A stretch of 64,000 nt of DNA, from contig JAJYLW010000014.1 in NCBI GenBank assembly GCA_021787475.1, forward strand, positions 1-64,000, given 5' to 3'. This document shows positions 47,910 through 56,792 of this stretch, in pieces; the first letter of the stretch is position 1, and every line of letters begins with the position of its first letter. The notes under the pieces are model-generated. The model did no database searches and was not told the origin of the DNA. It saw nothing but the letters and a program-made list of their open reading frames with translations. The translations under genes and the position numbers were made by a program. The stretch is from Actinomycetes bacterium. GTDB lineage: Bacteria > Actinomycetota > Thermoleophilia > BMS3ABIN01.

Positions 47910-48284
47910 TTGAACTCAGTAATCGCTTTTCTGCTGGCGCAGGCCGGAGCCGGAAGCGGCTTTGCGACGATAGGAATTTTTGCGCTCTTTGTAATCGTTT
48001 TTTACTTCTTGCTTATCCGGCCAAACCAGAAGCAGAGGAAGCAGCATGACGCGCTGGTGCGGGCGCTTAAAAAAGGCGACACGGTCATGACCGCCGGCGG
48101 CATCTTCGGCAGAGTCACGCAGTTGAAAGAAGATTATGTGCTCCTGGAAATTGCCAAAAAGACGGAAATCAAGGTGGCGCGCAGCTCCATCTCCCGCCGC
48201 GAGGAAGGCGCCGCCGGGCAGGGCAAGCAGGGCAGGCAGACCGAGGCTCCGGAAGCGGAGCCGGAAGAAAGCGGCGAAGCCTGA
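47910..48284 (+). CDS. yajC: Sec translocon accessory protein YajC
   Basis: 124 aa. One N-terminal membrane helix (about 17-37, FALFVIVFYFLLIRPNQKQRKQ) and the conserved cytoplasmic part (LKKGDTVMTAGGIFGRVTQLKEDYVLLEIA). Associates with SecDF. TTG start after AAAGGAG. The C-terminal 30 residues are polar and low-complexity. Confidence 0.93.
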   Translation: MNSVIAFLLAQAGAGSGFATIGIFALFVIVFYFLLIRPNQKQRKQHDALVRALKKGDTVMTAGGIFGRVTQLKEDYVLLEIAKKTEIKVARSSISRREEGAAGQGKQGRQTEAPEAEPEESGEA

Positions 48285-48508
48285 CGCGGCTGCGTCCTTG
48301 ATTGTGCCGGCGGGGCTCAAGCCAAGGCGGCCGCCGGCCGACACCCTTTGCGGGCGCGCGGGCTGTGTTAAAATAGTTCTGTAACTGCAATTATTTTGAC
48401 ACTCCCTCCCCTTTCACTTATTCTCAAAAGGATGTCCGGCTGCGGCCGGCTGCAAGGGTTACGCAAGGAGTGTGTTAAGGAGGCGATTGGATATGGATTT
48501 TGAGCAAA

Positions 48509-48544
48509 AAATCCAAAGTCCAAAATCCAAAGTCCAAAGTCCGG
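48509..48544 (+). repeat. Heptamer repeat abutting the secD start
   Basis: AATCCAA, AGTCCAA, AATCCAA, AGTCCAA, AGTCCGG in strict phase, ending 4 nt before the TTG. A loose GGATATGGATTTTGAGC arm (48490-48505) precedes it. Confidence 0.7.
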
Positions 48545-48548
48545 TTTT

Positions 48549-50048
48549 TTGACAGACAGACAGAAACATCTACTGGTGTTGGGCATAATGGTGGTCCTGC
48601 TGGCGGCGTCGGTTTTTATCATCTATCCGCCGGCGAAAAAAACCAAGCTCGGGCTTGACCTCCAGGGAGGGCTGGAAGTGATCCTGCAGGCGCAGGGCAA
48701 CGTCACCAGCAACCAGATGGATCAGGCGGAGTTGGTGATCCGCAACCGCGTTGACAAGTTGGGAATCTCTGAGCCTGCCATCAGCACCCAGGGAAGCAAC
48801 GAGATCTCGGTGGCCCTGCCTGGAGTCAAGAACCCCGACCAGGCAATAAGCGTGATCGGCAAAACGGCGCTGCTGCAGTTCATGCATGTGGACCCGGAGC
48901 TGACCGGTCAGGTGGCCTCCGGGGAAATTGCCATTCCTCCGGTTGGGCCGCACGAAGAAACAACCGGGCTAATGGTCACTGCTTCCGGCGCAACGGTTCC
49001 CATCCCCAAAGATCTTTCCAAGGTTAAGATCCCCGCGGACAAGCTGCTGCTTTTCCAGACGGAAAGGGACAAGGACGGCAACGTCGTCAAGAAAAACGGG
49101 AAGGAAGTGCAAATCCCGGAGGTGGTTGACAAGACGCCGTTGCTGACCGGCGACGCCCTCAGCGGCGCCTCGATCGGCTACGACCAGTACAACCGGCCCA
49201 AGGTGAACATGAGCTTTAATGACGCCGGCGCCAAGAAATTTGAGAACGTCACCGACCAGCTGGCCACCCAGGGGGCGATCACCGGCCAGGTGCAGCAGAT
49301 GGCGATCGTGCTGGATAACGAGGTCCAGTCGGCGCCGACGGTGAAGACCAAGATCAGCGGCGGCCAGGCGGAGATCACCGGCAACATGTCCCTGCAGGAA
49401 GTCAAGGACACGGTGCTGGTGCTGCAGACGGGCGCCCTGCCGGTGACGCTCAATATTGTTAACCAGAACCAGGTGAGCGCCACGCTGGGCGCCGATTCGC
49501 TCCGCCAGGGTCTGATCGCCGGCGCCATCGGTCTGGCGGTGGTGATGATTTTCCTCATCTTTTATTACCGCCTGCTGGGAGTGGTCGCCGACCTGGCGCT
49601 GGCAATCTATGGGGTGTTTTTCTACGCCGCTCTCACCAACCCTTGGCATCCGGCGACGCTGACTCTGCCCGGAATCGCCGGCATGATCCTGACCGTGGGG
49701 GTGGCCGCCGACGCCAACGTCGTCATCTTCGAGCGCATCAAGGAAGAGGTGCGCAAAGGCAAGACGATCCGCTCCGCGGTCAACTCCGGCTACAGCAAGG
49801 GGTTCAAGACCATTCTTGATGCCAACGTGGTTACGATCGTCACGGCGTTGATCATATTCAGCCTCGCGACCGCCGGCGTCAAGGGCTTTGCGCTGACGCT
49901 GATTATTGGCGTAATCATCAGCATGTTTACGGCCGTGCTGGCCACCCGGGCGATGCTGGGCTTGTTGGCAAACATGCGGCTTTTTAACAACCCCGCGATG
50001 ATGGGCCTGAAACTGAAAAAGGCGGAAGCATCGGCGGAGGCATCATGA
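48549..50048 (+). CDS. secD: Protein translocase subunit SecD
   Basis: 499 aa. Proton-driven partner of SecYEG on the outer face. LGLDLQGGLEVIL in the first periplasmic domain, the P1 domain to about residue 310, then the C-terminal RND half-bundle with GMILTVGVAADANVVIFERIKEE. TTG start with no ribosome site, directly after an AATCCAA repeat. Its end overlaps secF (ATGA). Confidence 0.95.
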   Translation: MTDRQKHLLVLGIMVVLLAASVFIIYPPAKKTKLGLDLQGGLEVILQAQGNVTSNQMDQAELVIRNRVDKLGISEPAISTQGSNEISVALPGVKNPDQAISVIGKTALLQFMHVDPELTGQVASGEIAIPPVGPHEETTGLMVTASGATVPIPKDLSKVKIPADKLLLFQTERDKDGNVVKKNGKEVQIPEVVDKTPLLTGDALSGASIGYDQYNRPKVNMSFNDAGAKKFENVTDQLATQGAITGQVQQMAIVLDNEVQSAPTVKTKISGGQAEITGNMSLQEVKDTVLVLQTGALPVTLNIVNQNQVSATLGADSLRQGLIAGAIGLAVVMIFLIFYYRLLGVVADLALAIYGVFFYAALTNPWHPATLTLPGIAGMILTVGVAADANVVIFERIKEEVRKGKTIRSAVNSGYSKGFKTILDANVVTIVTALIIFSLATAGVKGFALTLIIGVIISMFTAVLATRAMLGLLANMRLFNNPAMMGLKLKKAEASAEAS

Positions 50049-50983
50049 TCGAGAAGCTGCGCATAGACCTGATGGGGAAAAAATACTGGTGGTTTGCCTT
50101 TTCCGGCCTAATCATCATCGTCGGCTTGATCAGCCTGGCGACGCGCGGACTTAATCTGAGCATTGATTTCAAAGGCGGCAGCCGCCTGACGACCAAATTC
50201 GTGAGCGCCCCAAATGTGGACCAGGTGCGCAATATTGTCGGCGCCGCCGGTTATCCCGACGCTGTCGTGCAGACAGTCAGCGGCGGCCGCTATCAGGTGA
50301 CCCTGCCGGCCCTGCAGGAAAACCAGCAACAGGCGCTGGTCAAAACGCTCGACAGCAAGTTGCATGTGACCGAGACGTCATGGGATGTCGTCGGTCCCAC
50401 CTTCGGCCGGCAGGTGGCCGACGCCATGCTCAAAGCGGTCTTTCTTGCCTGGGCGATTATCATTATCTACGTCTCTTTCCGGTTCGAGTTCAAATCGTCG
50501 GTGGCGACGCTGGTGGCGCTAATCCACGACCTGCTGATCACTGTGGGCGTCTATTCCATCGTCGGGCGCGAGGTCACCACGGCGACGGTCGCCGCCGTCC
50601 TCACCATTCTCGGCTATTCGCTCTACGACACGATTATTGTCTTTGACCGCATCCGGGAGAATGCGCCCAAGGCCCGCCGCGGCGCCTACGCGGACATGGT
50701 CAACAACTCCGTATGGGAAGTGATGACCCGCTCCATCATCACCAGCCTGCTGACGCTGATGCCGGTCATCGCCCTGCTTATCTTTGGCGGCCAGACCCTG
50801 AAGGACTTCGCCTTCGCCCTCCTGGTGGGCATCAGTTCCGGCGCCTACTCCTCGATCTTCGTGGCCGCTCCCCTGCTGACGCTGTGGAAGGAGCGGGAAA
50901 AGCGCTACCGCCCGCCGGTCCCAAAGGCCAAAAAGGCCAAGGCGAAAGCCAAGTCAAAAGTCAAGACAGCCAAAGCCCGGTAG
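50045..50983 (+). CDS. secF: Protein translocase subunit SecF
   Basis: 312 aa. ISLATRGLNLSIDFKGGSRL is the SecF counterpart of the SecD motif; YVSFRFEFKSSVATLVALIHDLLI and LTILGYSLYDTIIVFDRIREN mark the RND bundle. Basic Lys/Ala-rich tail. Translationally coupled to secD. Confidence 0.95.
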   Translation: MIEKLRIDLMGKKYWWFAFSGLIIIVGLISLATRGLNLSIDFKGGSRLTTKFVSAPNVDQVRNIVGAAGYPDAVVQTVSGGRYQVTLPALQENQQQALVKTLDSKLHVTETSWDVVGPTFGRQVADAMLKAVFLAWAIIIIYVSFRFEFKSSVATLVALIHDLLITVGVYSIVGREVTTATVAAVLTILGYSLYDTIIVFDRIRENAPKARRGAYADMVNNSVWEVMTRSIITSLLTLMPVIALLIFGGQTLKDFAFALLVGISSGAYSSIFVAAPLLTLWKEREKRYRPPVPKAKKAKAKAKSKVKTAKAR

Positions 50984-51206
50984 CACCTTCCGCGCTGCTG
51001 CGCCGGCGCGTAATTCACTCGCCTTCCGCATCCCGATTAGGGAAAATATCTCCGGGGTAGAATTTATTCCCGCCCGGGGTTAATCTTCTGCCTGACAAAG
51101 CCGTTATTTAAGTTGCCAACCGCGAAGGCCGGGCCTGAATGCTATCTTTGAAAATTCATAAGGTTTTGGGTTTAACTGAAACGTTAAACGTTTAAGGAGG
51201 CGCAGC
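50984..51206. other. Intergenic region before the phasin-like gene
   Basis: 223 nt without a coding frame. Short GGGTTTAACTGAAACGTTAAACGTTT words (about 51167-51194) belong to the CGAAACG heptamer family. No convincing terminator for the sec operon is visible. Confidence 0.4.
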
Positions 51207-51563
51207 ATGTCAAACTTTCTCGAGCGGAGCATTCTGATGACGATTGGCGCCGCCTCCCTCACCCGGGACATGGCGGAGGCAGCCATCGGCGACTTCATCA
51301 ACCGGGGGCAGGAGGCCAGGACTGAGGGCCGGGAGGCGGTAAATGAGCTGGTCGGGAAAGCCAGGGATGAGACCCGCGCCGCCCGGGGCCGCATCGACGC
51401 CAGCCTGCAGCGGACCTTCCGCGACCTGGGCCTGGCCACGGGCGAGCAACTGGAAGAGCTGGAGCTGAAGCTGGCACAACTGGAGCACCGCATCTCACTG
51501 CTGGAAGAAGAGCAGGCCGGGGAGGCGGCAGAGGACAATAATAAAAGTAGTAAAAAAGAATAA
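51207..51563 (+). CDS. Phasin-like/coiled-coil polyhydroxyalkanoate granule family protein
   Basis: 118 aa, almost entirely helical: an N-terminal amphipathic part (FLERSILMTIGAASLTRDMAEAAIGDFINRGQEAR) and a C-terminal coiled coil (EQLEELELKLAQLEHRISLLEEE). This matches small PhaF/PhaI-type phasin family proteins, which are also often found next to ABC1/UbiB kinases without a PHA synthase. GGAGG site 7 nt before the ATG. A PHA role is not shown by this window. Confidence 0.6.
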   Translation: MSNFLERSILMTIGAASLTRDMAEAAIGDFINRGQEARTEGREAVNELVGKARDETRAARGRIDASLQRTFRDLGLATGEQLEELELKLAQLEHRISLLEEEQAGEAAEDNNKSSKKE

Positions 51564-51594
51564 TCGGGGAGGATGTTTCCACGATATCTACGAC

Positions 51595-51674
51595 GCACAG
51601 GCCTGGAGGCCTGTGCCTACCGATAGAAGGTAGATGGCAGGCTTTGTAAATGGCAGGCTTTCCAGCCTGCCTTT
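51595..51674 (+). terminator. Tandem hairpins between the phasin-like gene and ubiB
   Basis: First stem GCACAGGCC (51595-51603), loop TGGA, GGCCTGTGC (51608-51616), 9 bp perfect. Second stem GGCAGGCT (51652-51659), loop TTCC, AGCCTGCC (51664-51671), followed by TTT. The second shares CAGGCT/AGCCTG with the terminator at 21695, suggesting a dispersed hairpin family as much as a terminator. Confidence 0.5.
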
Positions 51675-51719
51675 GGGAGGTTTATCTCATAAACCGGTTG
51701 AAACGCGGGGCGAAATAAG

Positions 51720-53381
51720 ATGAGGCTCTCCAGCGTCAGAAACGTGGACCGGATGCGGCGCATCACCGAGATCGCCGTCAAGCACGGGTTTGGCTATTTC
51801 TTCGAGCGCCATAACCTCCGCAACCTGATGCCGCGGGTGCGCCGGCGGGCGGCGCCGCGGCCGGCGGGTACGCGCGGCGTGCATATCAGGAACATGCTCG
51901 AGGAGATGGGCCCCACCTTCATCAAGTTCGGCCAACTCCTCAGCACAAGGCCGGACCTGGTTCCAGCGGACATCCTGACGGAGCTGCGCAAGCTGCAGGA
52001 CGAGGTGCGCGCCTTCCCGGTCGAGCAGGCTTACGAAACGATCGAGTCAGAGCTGAAGCTGACGATAAAGCGCCTGTTTCTTTCCTTTGACGAGACCCCG
52101 ATCGCGGCGGCTTCCATCGGCCAGGTGCACCGGGCCGTGCTTCCCAACGGCGATCACGTGATCGTCAAGGTGCAGCGGCCCAGAGCGGAAGCGCTCATCA
52201 AGGCCGACATCGATCTTCTTTACCAGTTCGCCCATCTGCTCAGCGATCACCTGCGCCAGGAGATCCTTGTCGATCCGGTGGGGGTTGTTGACCAGTTCGC
52301 CCGCAGCATCAGGGCCGAGCTTGACTACCGCATCGAGGCCCGGAACGCGGAGCGGTTCGCGCAGCTGTTCGATCTCGACCACAGCGTCGCCATCCCAAAG
52401 GTCTACTGGCAGTACAGCACCACCCGTGTGCTGACGCTCGAGTACCTGGAAGGGACGCAGCTGGTTGACATCGACACCGATGCAATGACGATGGCGGAGC
52501 GCAAGGCGCTGGCGGCCCTCATCACCGAGTGCTGGCTGAAGCAGATCTTCATCCACGGCTTCTTTCACGGCGACCCTCACCCGGCTAACATCCTGGTGAT
52601 GAAGGACGGCACCATCGGCCTGGTTGACTTCGGGATGGCCGGCGTCCTCACAGCCGCCGACCGCCAGAGCATCATCAACCTGTTTGTCGATGTCACCAAT
52701 CAGAAACTGGAGAACATCCCCCGGCGGCTGGCGGCCCTCGGGGTCGAGTTCCCGCGGGAGATGGAGCCGGAGTTCGTCAGCGAACTCAGGGACATGTTCG
52801 CCAAGTATTACGGCGTCCGCTTAAGCGAGCTGGAGCCGGTTTCCGTGTTCAAGGACATTTTCGGGGCCATCTTCCGGCTGAAGCTGAAGCTGCCCGCCCA
52901 GTACCTGCTGCTGGACAAGGCGGTGGCCACCCTGGAAGGCATCACGAGCCAGCTCTACCCTTCCTTTAACGTGCTCGAGTTCGCGCGGCCTTACGCGCGC
53001 GAGTTTATCAGCAGCCGCTACTCGCCCGCGAGCCTGGCCAGTCGCGGCGGCCGCGAGGTTCAGAACCTGCTGGGCGTGCTGATGGATTATCCTTACCAGC
53101 TTCACGATGCCCTGGACCAGGTGCGGATGGGAGATGTAAAAATCAACTTCGTCCACCGCAACCTCGAGGACATGGCCCGCCGCCTGACAGTTTTGACAAA
53201 CAGGCTTGTCGTTGCAATAGTGCTGGCGTCGCTGATCCTGGGCTCCTCGATCATTGGGCTGTTTGCGCAAGGCGGGCCGCGCCTGCTGGGCATCTCCCTG
53301 TTTGCCCTGCTTGGCTTCATGATCTCCGGCTTTTTCGGCCTCTGGCTGGTGGGAGGGATATTGCGCTCCGGCAGGCATTGA
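51720..53381 (+). CDS. UbiB/ABC1/ADCK family atypical kinase
   Basis: 553 aa. KxGQ signature KFGQLLSTRPDLVP near 62-75, the Ala-rich A-loop AAASIGQVHRA, VKVQRP (Lys), ECWLKQIFIHGFFHGDPHPANI (catalytic-loop-like) and GLVDFGMAG (DFG-like). Two C-terminal membrane helices (about 495-545). Family members support isoprenoid quinone or lipid metabolism. The ATG has no strong ribosome site. The repeat arm AAAAGCGGATGG follows its stop. Confidence 0.9.
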   Translation: MRLSSVRNVDRMRRITEIAVKHGFGYFFERHNLRNLMPRVRRRAAPRPAGTRGVHIRNMLEEMGPTFIKFGQLLSTRPDLVPADILTELRKLQDEVRAFPVEQAYETIESELKLTIKRLFLSFDETPIAAASIGQVHRAVLPNGDHVIVKVQRPRAEALIKADIDLLYQFAHLLSDHLRQEILVDPVGVVDQFARSIRAELDYRIEARNAERFAQLFDLDHSVAIPKVYWQYSTTRVLTLEYLEGTQLVDIDTDAMTMAERKALAALITECWLKQIFIHGFFHGDPHPANILVMKDGTIGLVDFGMAGVLTAADRQSIINLFVDVTNQKLENIPRRLAALGVEFPREMEPEFVSELRDMFAKYYGVRLSELEPVSVFKDIFGAIFRLKLKLPAQYLLLDKAVATLEGITSQLYPSFNVLEFARPYAREFISSRYSPASLASRGGREVQNLLGVLMDYPYQLHDALDQVRMGDVKINFVHRNLEDMARRLTVLTNRLVVAIVLASLILGSSIIGLFAQGGPRLLGISLFALLGFMISGFFGLWLVGGILRSGRH

Positions 53382-53384
53382 AAA

Positions 53385-53420
53385 AGCGGATGGCGGATGG
53401 TGGATTAAACCCGAAACCAT
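53385..53420 (+). repeat. Heptamer repeat arm after the UbiB-family gene
   Basis: AAAGC, GGATGGC, GGATGGT, GGATTAA, ACCCGAAACC; fixed outer and inner edges as at ruvA-ruvB. Promoter copy 3 follows 14 nt later. Confidence 0.65.
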
Positions 53421-53433
53421 CCAAAGAAATATC

Positions 53434-53461
53434 TTGTCAAGTAGTAAATAATCGCTATAAT
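53434..53461 (+). promoter_or_regulatory. Shared promoter-like box, copy 3 (diguanylate cyclase)
   Basis: TTGTCA, 16-nt spacer with AGTAGTAAATAATCGC, TATAAT. The best -10 of the three copies. Transcription should begin near 53468, about 87 nt before the gene. Confidence 0.65.
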
Positions 53462-53480
53462 GTTTCGGAAACCGGAAACC

Positions 53481-53532
53481 GGAGTTTGGGCAACTCCGAT
53501 GGCGTCAATATCATTTGGTGACGCCTTTTTTT
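53481..53532 (+). terminator. Tandem-hairpin attenuator in the diguanylate cyclase leader
   Basis: Hairpin 1: GGAGTT (53481-53486), loop, AACTCC (53492-53497). Hairpin 2: GGCGTCA (53501-53507), 11-nt loop, TGACGCC (53519-53525) followed at once by seven T (53526-53532). Lying between the promoter (53434-53461) and the start codon (53555), this is a canonical intrinsic terminator inside a leader, i.e. an attenuator or riboswitch expression platform. It does not match the GEMM, ZTP, fluoride or preQ1 consensus as I know them. Confidence 0.65.
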
Positions 53533-53554
53533 CTTCCGGAAGCTGCAATAGTTT

Positions 53555-55456
53555 ATGAAACTTGGCACCAAGCTTTACCTGTTTTTTGCCGGGATAGTGG
53601 TTTTGCCGCTGCTGCTGGTCGCGTTTGTTTCCAGTCTGGTGCTGAGCCGCTCCAGCGATGAAACCTACCGGGGCAGAATGGAGAGCGGCCTTGCGGCTGT
53701 GTCGGCAATAATCTCCGGACAGGACCAGTTCCTGGAGACAGCCCTGGGCATATCGGCCCGCAGCGCTGGCGCCGGGTCTCTGGTTTCAGCGGATACGGCG
53801 CGGCGTGCGGCCGTGCTGGCGGCAATCAGAAGCGATGTCGGGGCTGCAAGCGTCACTCTTACGGATGCTGAGGGAAAGGCGCAGGGACAGGCGGGCGCCG
53901 CCGGCGCGGCGCCGCAGCTGAGGGCGGTCGTGAACATTAACGCGGCCGGCGCCCAGTGGCGTTTGACCGCGCTTAAGGCAATTGACACATCGGCAATCGC
54001 AAACGTTTTTTCGCTGCAAGAGGTTGACTGGGGGATTGTGTCCGGCGGCGGCGTCATCGCCGGCTCCCTGCCGGCGGGACCGTTTCAGATTCCCGGCCAG
54101 CCTGGCGCAGCCTCGGCCAGGAATACATTCACTGCCCGGGCCGGAGGCCAGGACCAGGACGTGATGGCCCTGGCGCTCCCGGCTCAGATCGCTGATAAAC
54201 AATTGATCGTCGTTGCGGCCGTGCCGTCCGCCACCGTTAGCGCCGCATCTCACAAGGTGCTTGAGGCAGGGCTGGCGCTGGCCGCTCTCGCGCTTGTCCT
54301 GGCGGGAGCGCCGGGATTTCTGCTGACAAGAACCATCACCAAGCCGCTGAGAAAGTTAAGAGACGCCGCCGGAGTTGGCGCGGCAGGAAACCTGGAGCGG
54401 CAGGTTGAGGTCAGGTCGCGCGATGAAGTGGGCGAACTCGCAGCTTCATTTAACATCATGCAGGCTAGCCTGCGCGGCTATATTTCCGAGCTGGAGGAGT
54501 CGCGCACCCGGCTGCGGCTGGCCCTTTCGTACACCGGCGACATTCTTGGCTCCACATCTGACAGGAACCGGCTGGTAAGGACCACCGCCGAGGCGGCGCG
54601 CTTGGCTGCCGGGGCCCTGGGCGTGTGGGTGGAAGTGCCGGCTGCATACGATCCCGCCCCGCACGGCGCTTTCGCCGTCGGCGTTCCTGCCGGCTACTTT
54701 GAGAATGGCCTGGCCAAGGAGGCGGCCAGCCTGGCGGTGACAGCCAGAGAAGATGTTTCTGGCGCAAACCGGATCCAAAACTTCGGCCCCGAGGCCATCG
54801 CCATTGCCTACCCCCTTGCTCACGGTGAAAATATTCTCGGCTCCCTGGTGGCGGTGTTTGACAGACGCCAGCCGCCGGAGCAGGGTATGCGCGGCATTCT
54901 AAGCTCCCTGGCTGCCCAGGCGGCCAGCGCGCTGGAAAACGTCAGCTTCGGCGAGCTGCAGCAGCAGCTGGTGGTTACCGATCCGATGACCGGGCTCGCC
55001 AATTTCCGCTCATTTCAGAAAAGCCTGGAGCAGGAAGTTGGCAAGAGCCGGCGTTACGGCCGCCAGATGTCGCTGGCCATGGTCGACCTGGATGATTTCA
55101 AGGCGGTTAACGACAACTTTGGGCATCAGGCCGGTGATGAGGTCCTGAAAAGAGTGGCAAGCGCGATGTCCCGGCGCGCGCGCGGCTCCGACATCGTGGC
55201 CCGCTATGGAGGGGAAGAGTTTGCCCTGGTGCTTCCGGAAACGGCAAAGGCGGCCGCCGTCAAGGCTGCCGAGAGCATGCGCGAGGCCATTGCCACCGTT
55301 AAGCTGACGGTGGCGCCGGGCGCGGGCATCACTGCCAGCATCGGCGTCGCTTCGTTTCCTGACGACGCCGATGACGAGAGCAGCCTTATCAGCCGGGCGG
55401 ACGCCGCCCTGTACCGTGCCAAGGAGGGCGGGAAAAACAGGGTAATCGGGTTTTAA
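53555..55456 (+). CDS. Membrane diguanylate cyclase with HAMP, GAF and GGDEF domains
   Basis: 633 aa. Membrane helix at about 8-29, extracytoplasmic sensor at about 30-225, second helix about 235-258, HAMP about 256-310, GAF about 325-465, GGDEF about 475-633. The active site GGEEF is at 552-556 and the inhibitory I-site RGSD at 543-546, so it should make c-di-GMP with product inhibition. No EAL domain. Expression may be controlled by the leader attenuator. Convergent with a histidine kinase operon. Confidence 0.9.
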   Translation: MKLGTKLYLFFAGIVVLPLLLVAFVSSLVLSRSSDETYRGRMESGLAAVSAIISGQDQFLETALGISARSAGAGSLVSADTARRAAVLAAIRSDVGAASVTLTDAEGKAQGQAGAAGAAPQLRAVVNINAAGAQWRLTALKAIDTSAIANVFSLQEVDWGIVSGGGVIAGSLPAGPFQIPGQPGAASARNTFTARAGGQDQDVMALALPAQIADKQLIVVAAVPSATVSAASHKVLEAGLALAALALVLAGAPGFLLTRTITKPLRKLRDAAGVGAAGNLERQVEVRSRDEVGELAASFNIMQASLRGYISELEESRTRLRLALSYTGDILGSTSDRNRLVRTTAEAARLAAGALGVWVEVPAAYDPAPHGAFAVGVPAGYFENGLAKEAASLAVTAREDVSGANRIQNFGPEAIAIAYPLAHGENILGSLVAVFDRRQPPEQGMRGILSSLAAQAASALENVSFGELQQQLVVTDPMTGLANFRSFQKSLEQEVGKSRRYGRQMSLAMVDLDDFKAVNDNFGHQAGDEVLKRVASAMSRRARGSDIVARYGGEEFALVLPETAKAAAVKAAESMREAIATVKLTVAPGAGITASIGVASFPDDADDESSLISRADAALYRAKEGGKNRVIGF

Positions 55457-55466
55457 CGTGCGGGTT

Positions 55467-56219
55467 TTAACGTGCGTTATCCTGGGGGGTGTGGGAAGCT
55501 GTCAAGCTTGCGCCGGCGCCGCTTCCGGTTCCCCCCCAGTCGTTTGCCTTTAGCTGGAGATGTACGCTCGCGGCGGCCTTCAGTTCTGCTTCGGCTTTTT
55601 CAGCCTGTGCAGCACTCCCGGTCAGGCTGGCCTCTACGGACAGCAGGTCTGTCTCCCGGCGGCGGCCCTTTGGGGCCGGTGCGGGCGCCGGCTTTGTTCC
55701 TGCTACCGGTCCGGTGGCAGGCGCCGCTGACGCTGGCGCCGGCGCCGAAAGCGGCGGTCCTGCCTGAAAGCCCGGAAGCGCCAGTTGGCCGGCCGGTGAG
55801 GCAGCGCCAGGCAACGGTACAATCCTCGGCGCCGGACCGCCCCTCCCCGGCGGCAGCGGCGCCATCGAAAGCGGGCTGGCTGCGACGGGCGGGCGCGCTG
55901 ACAGGAGCCCCGGCAGCAGCGCCCTGCCAGCAATCAGCGCCAGGTACAGGGATAACCCGAGCACCAGCAACGCCAACAGCATCGAGGCGGCGATGGAAAA
56001 GCCCGGCTGCAGCGCCTTACCCAGGGTTGTTGAGCCGGGAGGTTTCCCCGTGATGAAAGAATTCGGTAATAGTTTCTTTCTGAAAATCAATGGAATTTGC
56101 CACAGTTGTTTTTTAAGAGCTGGGGAATAAAGCTGGGGAACTGCTAAGCTTTTATCGGCTTCTTCCTGCTTTAACTTTAGCGCAGGCACCGGCACAACGC
56201 CAGTAAATAAAGGCTGCAT
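55467..56219 (-). CDS. Hypothetical single-pass protein with Pro/Ala-rich region
   Basis: 250 aa, not recognised. A basic cytoplasmic N-terminus (about 1-70), one strong membrane helix (about 73-98, SIAASMLLALLVLGLSLYLAL), a Pro/Ala/Gly-rich stretch (about 105-185) and a polar C-terminus. It is the third gene of the minus-strand kinase-receiver set. A 193-codon frame on the opposite strand overlaps it, but it has no recognisable features. Coding status is moderately supported; no ribosome site is evident. Confidence 0.5.
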   Translation of the reverse strand: MQPLFTGVVPVPALKLKQEEADKSLAVPQLYSPALKKQLWQIPLIFRKKLLPNSFITGKPPGSTTLGKALQPGFSIAASMLLALLVLGLSLYLALIAGRALLPGLLSARPPVAASPLSMAPLPPGRGGPAPRIVPLPGAASPAGQLALPGFQAGPPLSAPAPASAAPATGPVAGTKPAPAPAPKGRRRETDLLSVEASLTGSAAQAEKAEAELKAAASVHLQLKANDWGGTGSGAGASLTASHTPQDNAR

Positions 56220-56301
56220 GTTTTCATTGCCGGCCGATGTGGCGTCATGCCCGTGCGTGAGGCATGTGAACGAATGGTTTACGTGAAACGTGAACCGTGG
56301 G

Positions 56302-56670
56302 TCATTTATTCAGGTGCCCCTCGATTATTGCCGCCAGCTCCCTCGTATTGATCGGTTTGGAAATGTAGCCTTCGCAGCCGGCGGCCCTGACCCTCTCTTG
56401 GTCGCCGTGCATCGCGTGGGCGGTGATGGCGACAATTGGAATGCGGGCGGTGGCCGGGTTATTCTTCAGCAGGCCGGTCGCCTCAAGTCCGTCCATTCCG
56501 GGAAGCTGCACATCCATCAGGATGATGTCGGGCCGCTCGCTCCCGGCAATGACGATAGCCTCCTCGGCGCTTTTTGAGACCAGCACCTCAAAGTTTTCTT
56601 GCTCCAGCACAAACTTGATCAACCGGGAATTCATTCTATTATCTTCAACTACAAGCGCCTTTATTTTCAT
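56302..56670 (-). CDS. Single-domain response regulator (CheY-like receiver)
   Basis: 122 aa, receiver domain only: acidic pair ED at 9-10 (VVEDNRMNSRLI), phosphoacceptor D53 in LMDVQLPGMDG, conserved T/A (AITAHAM) and K104 in ISKPIN. Probably phosphorylated by the hybrid kinase upstream and acting by protein contact, for example in a phosphorelay. AAGGAAATGATC precedes the ATG, after a TCC-type repeat arm. Confidence 0.9.
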   Translation of the reverse strand: MKIKALVVEDNRMNSRLIKFVLEQENFEVLVSKSAEEAIVIAGSERPDIILMDVQLPGMDGLEATGLLKNNPATARIPIVAITAHAMHGDQERVRAAGCEGYISKPINTRELAAIIEGHLNK

Positions 56671-56690
56671 CTGGCGATCATTTCCTTAAT

Positions 56691-56787
56691 GCGGAATGGG
56701 GAATGGTTTAAATGCGGAATGCGAATTTTGGATTTTGGAATGAAAAACCAAAGAGCCGATTTGTTTATTCATTCCGCATTCCCCATT
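56691..56787 (-). repeat. Paired heptamer repeat between the kinase and receiver genes
   Basis: On the plus strand GCGGAAT, GGGGAAT, GGTTTAA, ATGCGGA (56691 onward) and ATTCCGC, ATTCCCC, ATTCGGC, ATT (56770-56793) are reverse complements. Relative to the genes, the GGAATG arm follows the kinase stop and the TCC arm precedes the receiver. Confidence 0.7.
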
Positions 56788-56792
56788 CGGCA

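Noticed and set aside
53481-53532. c-di-GMP (GEMM) or fluoride riboswitch before the diguanylate cyclase
   Set aside because: The consensus core motifs are not present and the leader is shorter than a GEMM aptamer. Only attenuator structure is claimed.
55472-56053. Plus-strand 193-codon frame opposite the Pro/Ala-rich gene
   Set aside because: Arg/Ser/Pro-rich with no membrane or domain features; typical antisense composition. The minus frame has a defined membrane helix and fits the operon, though its own confidence is moderate.
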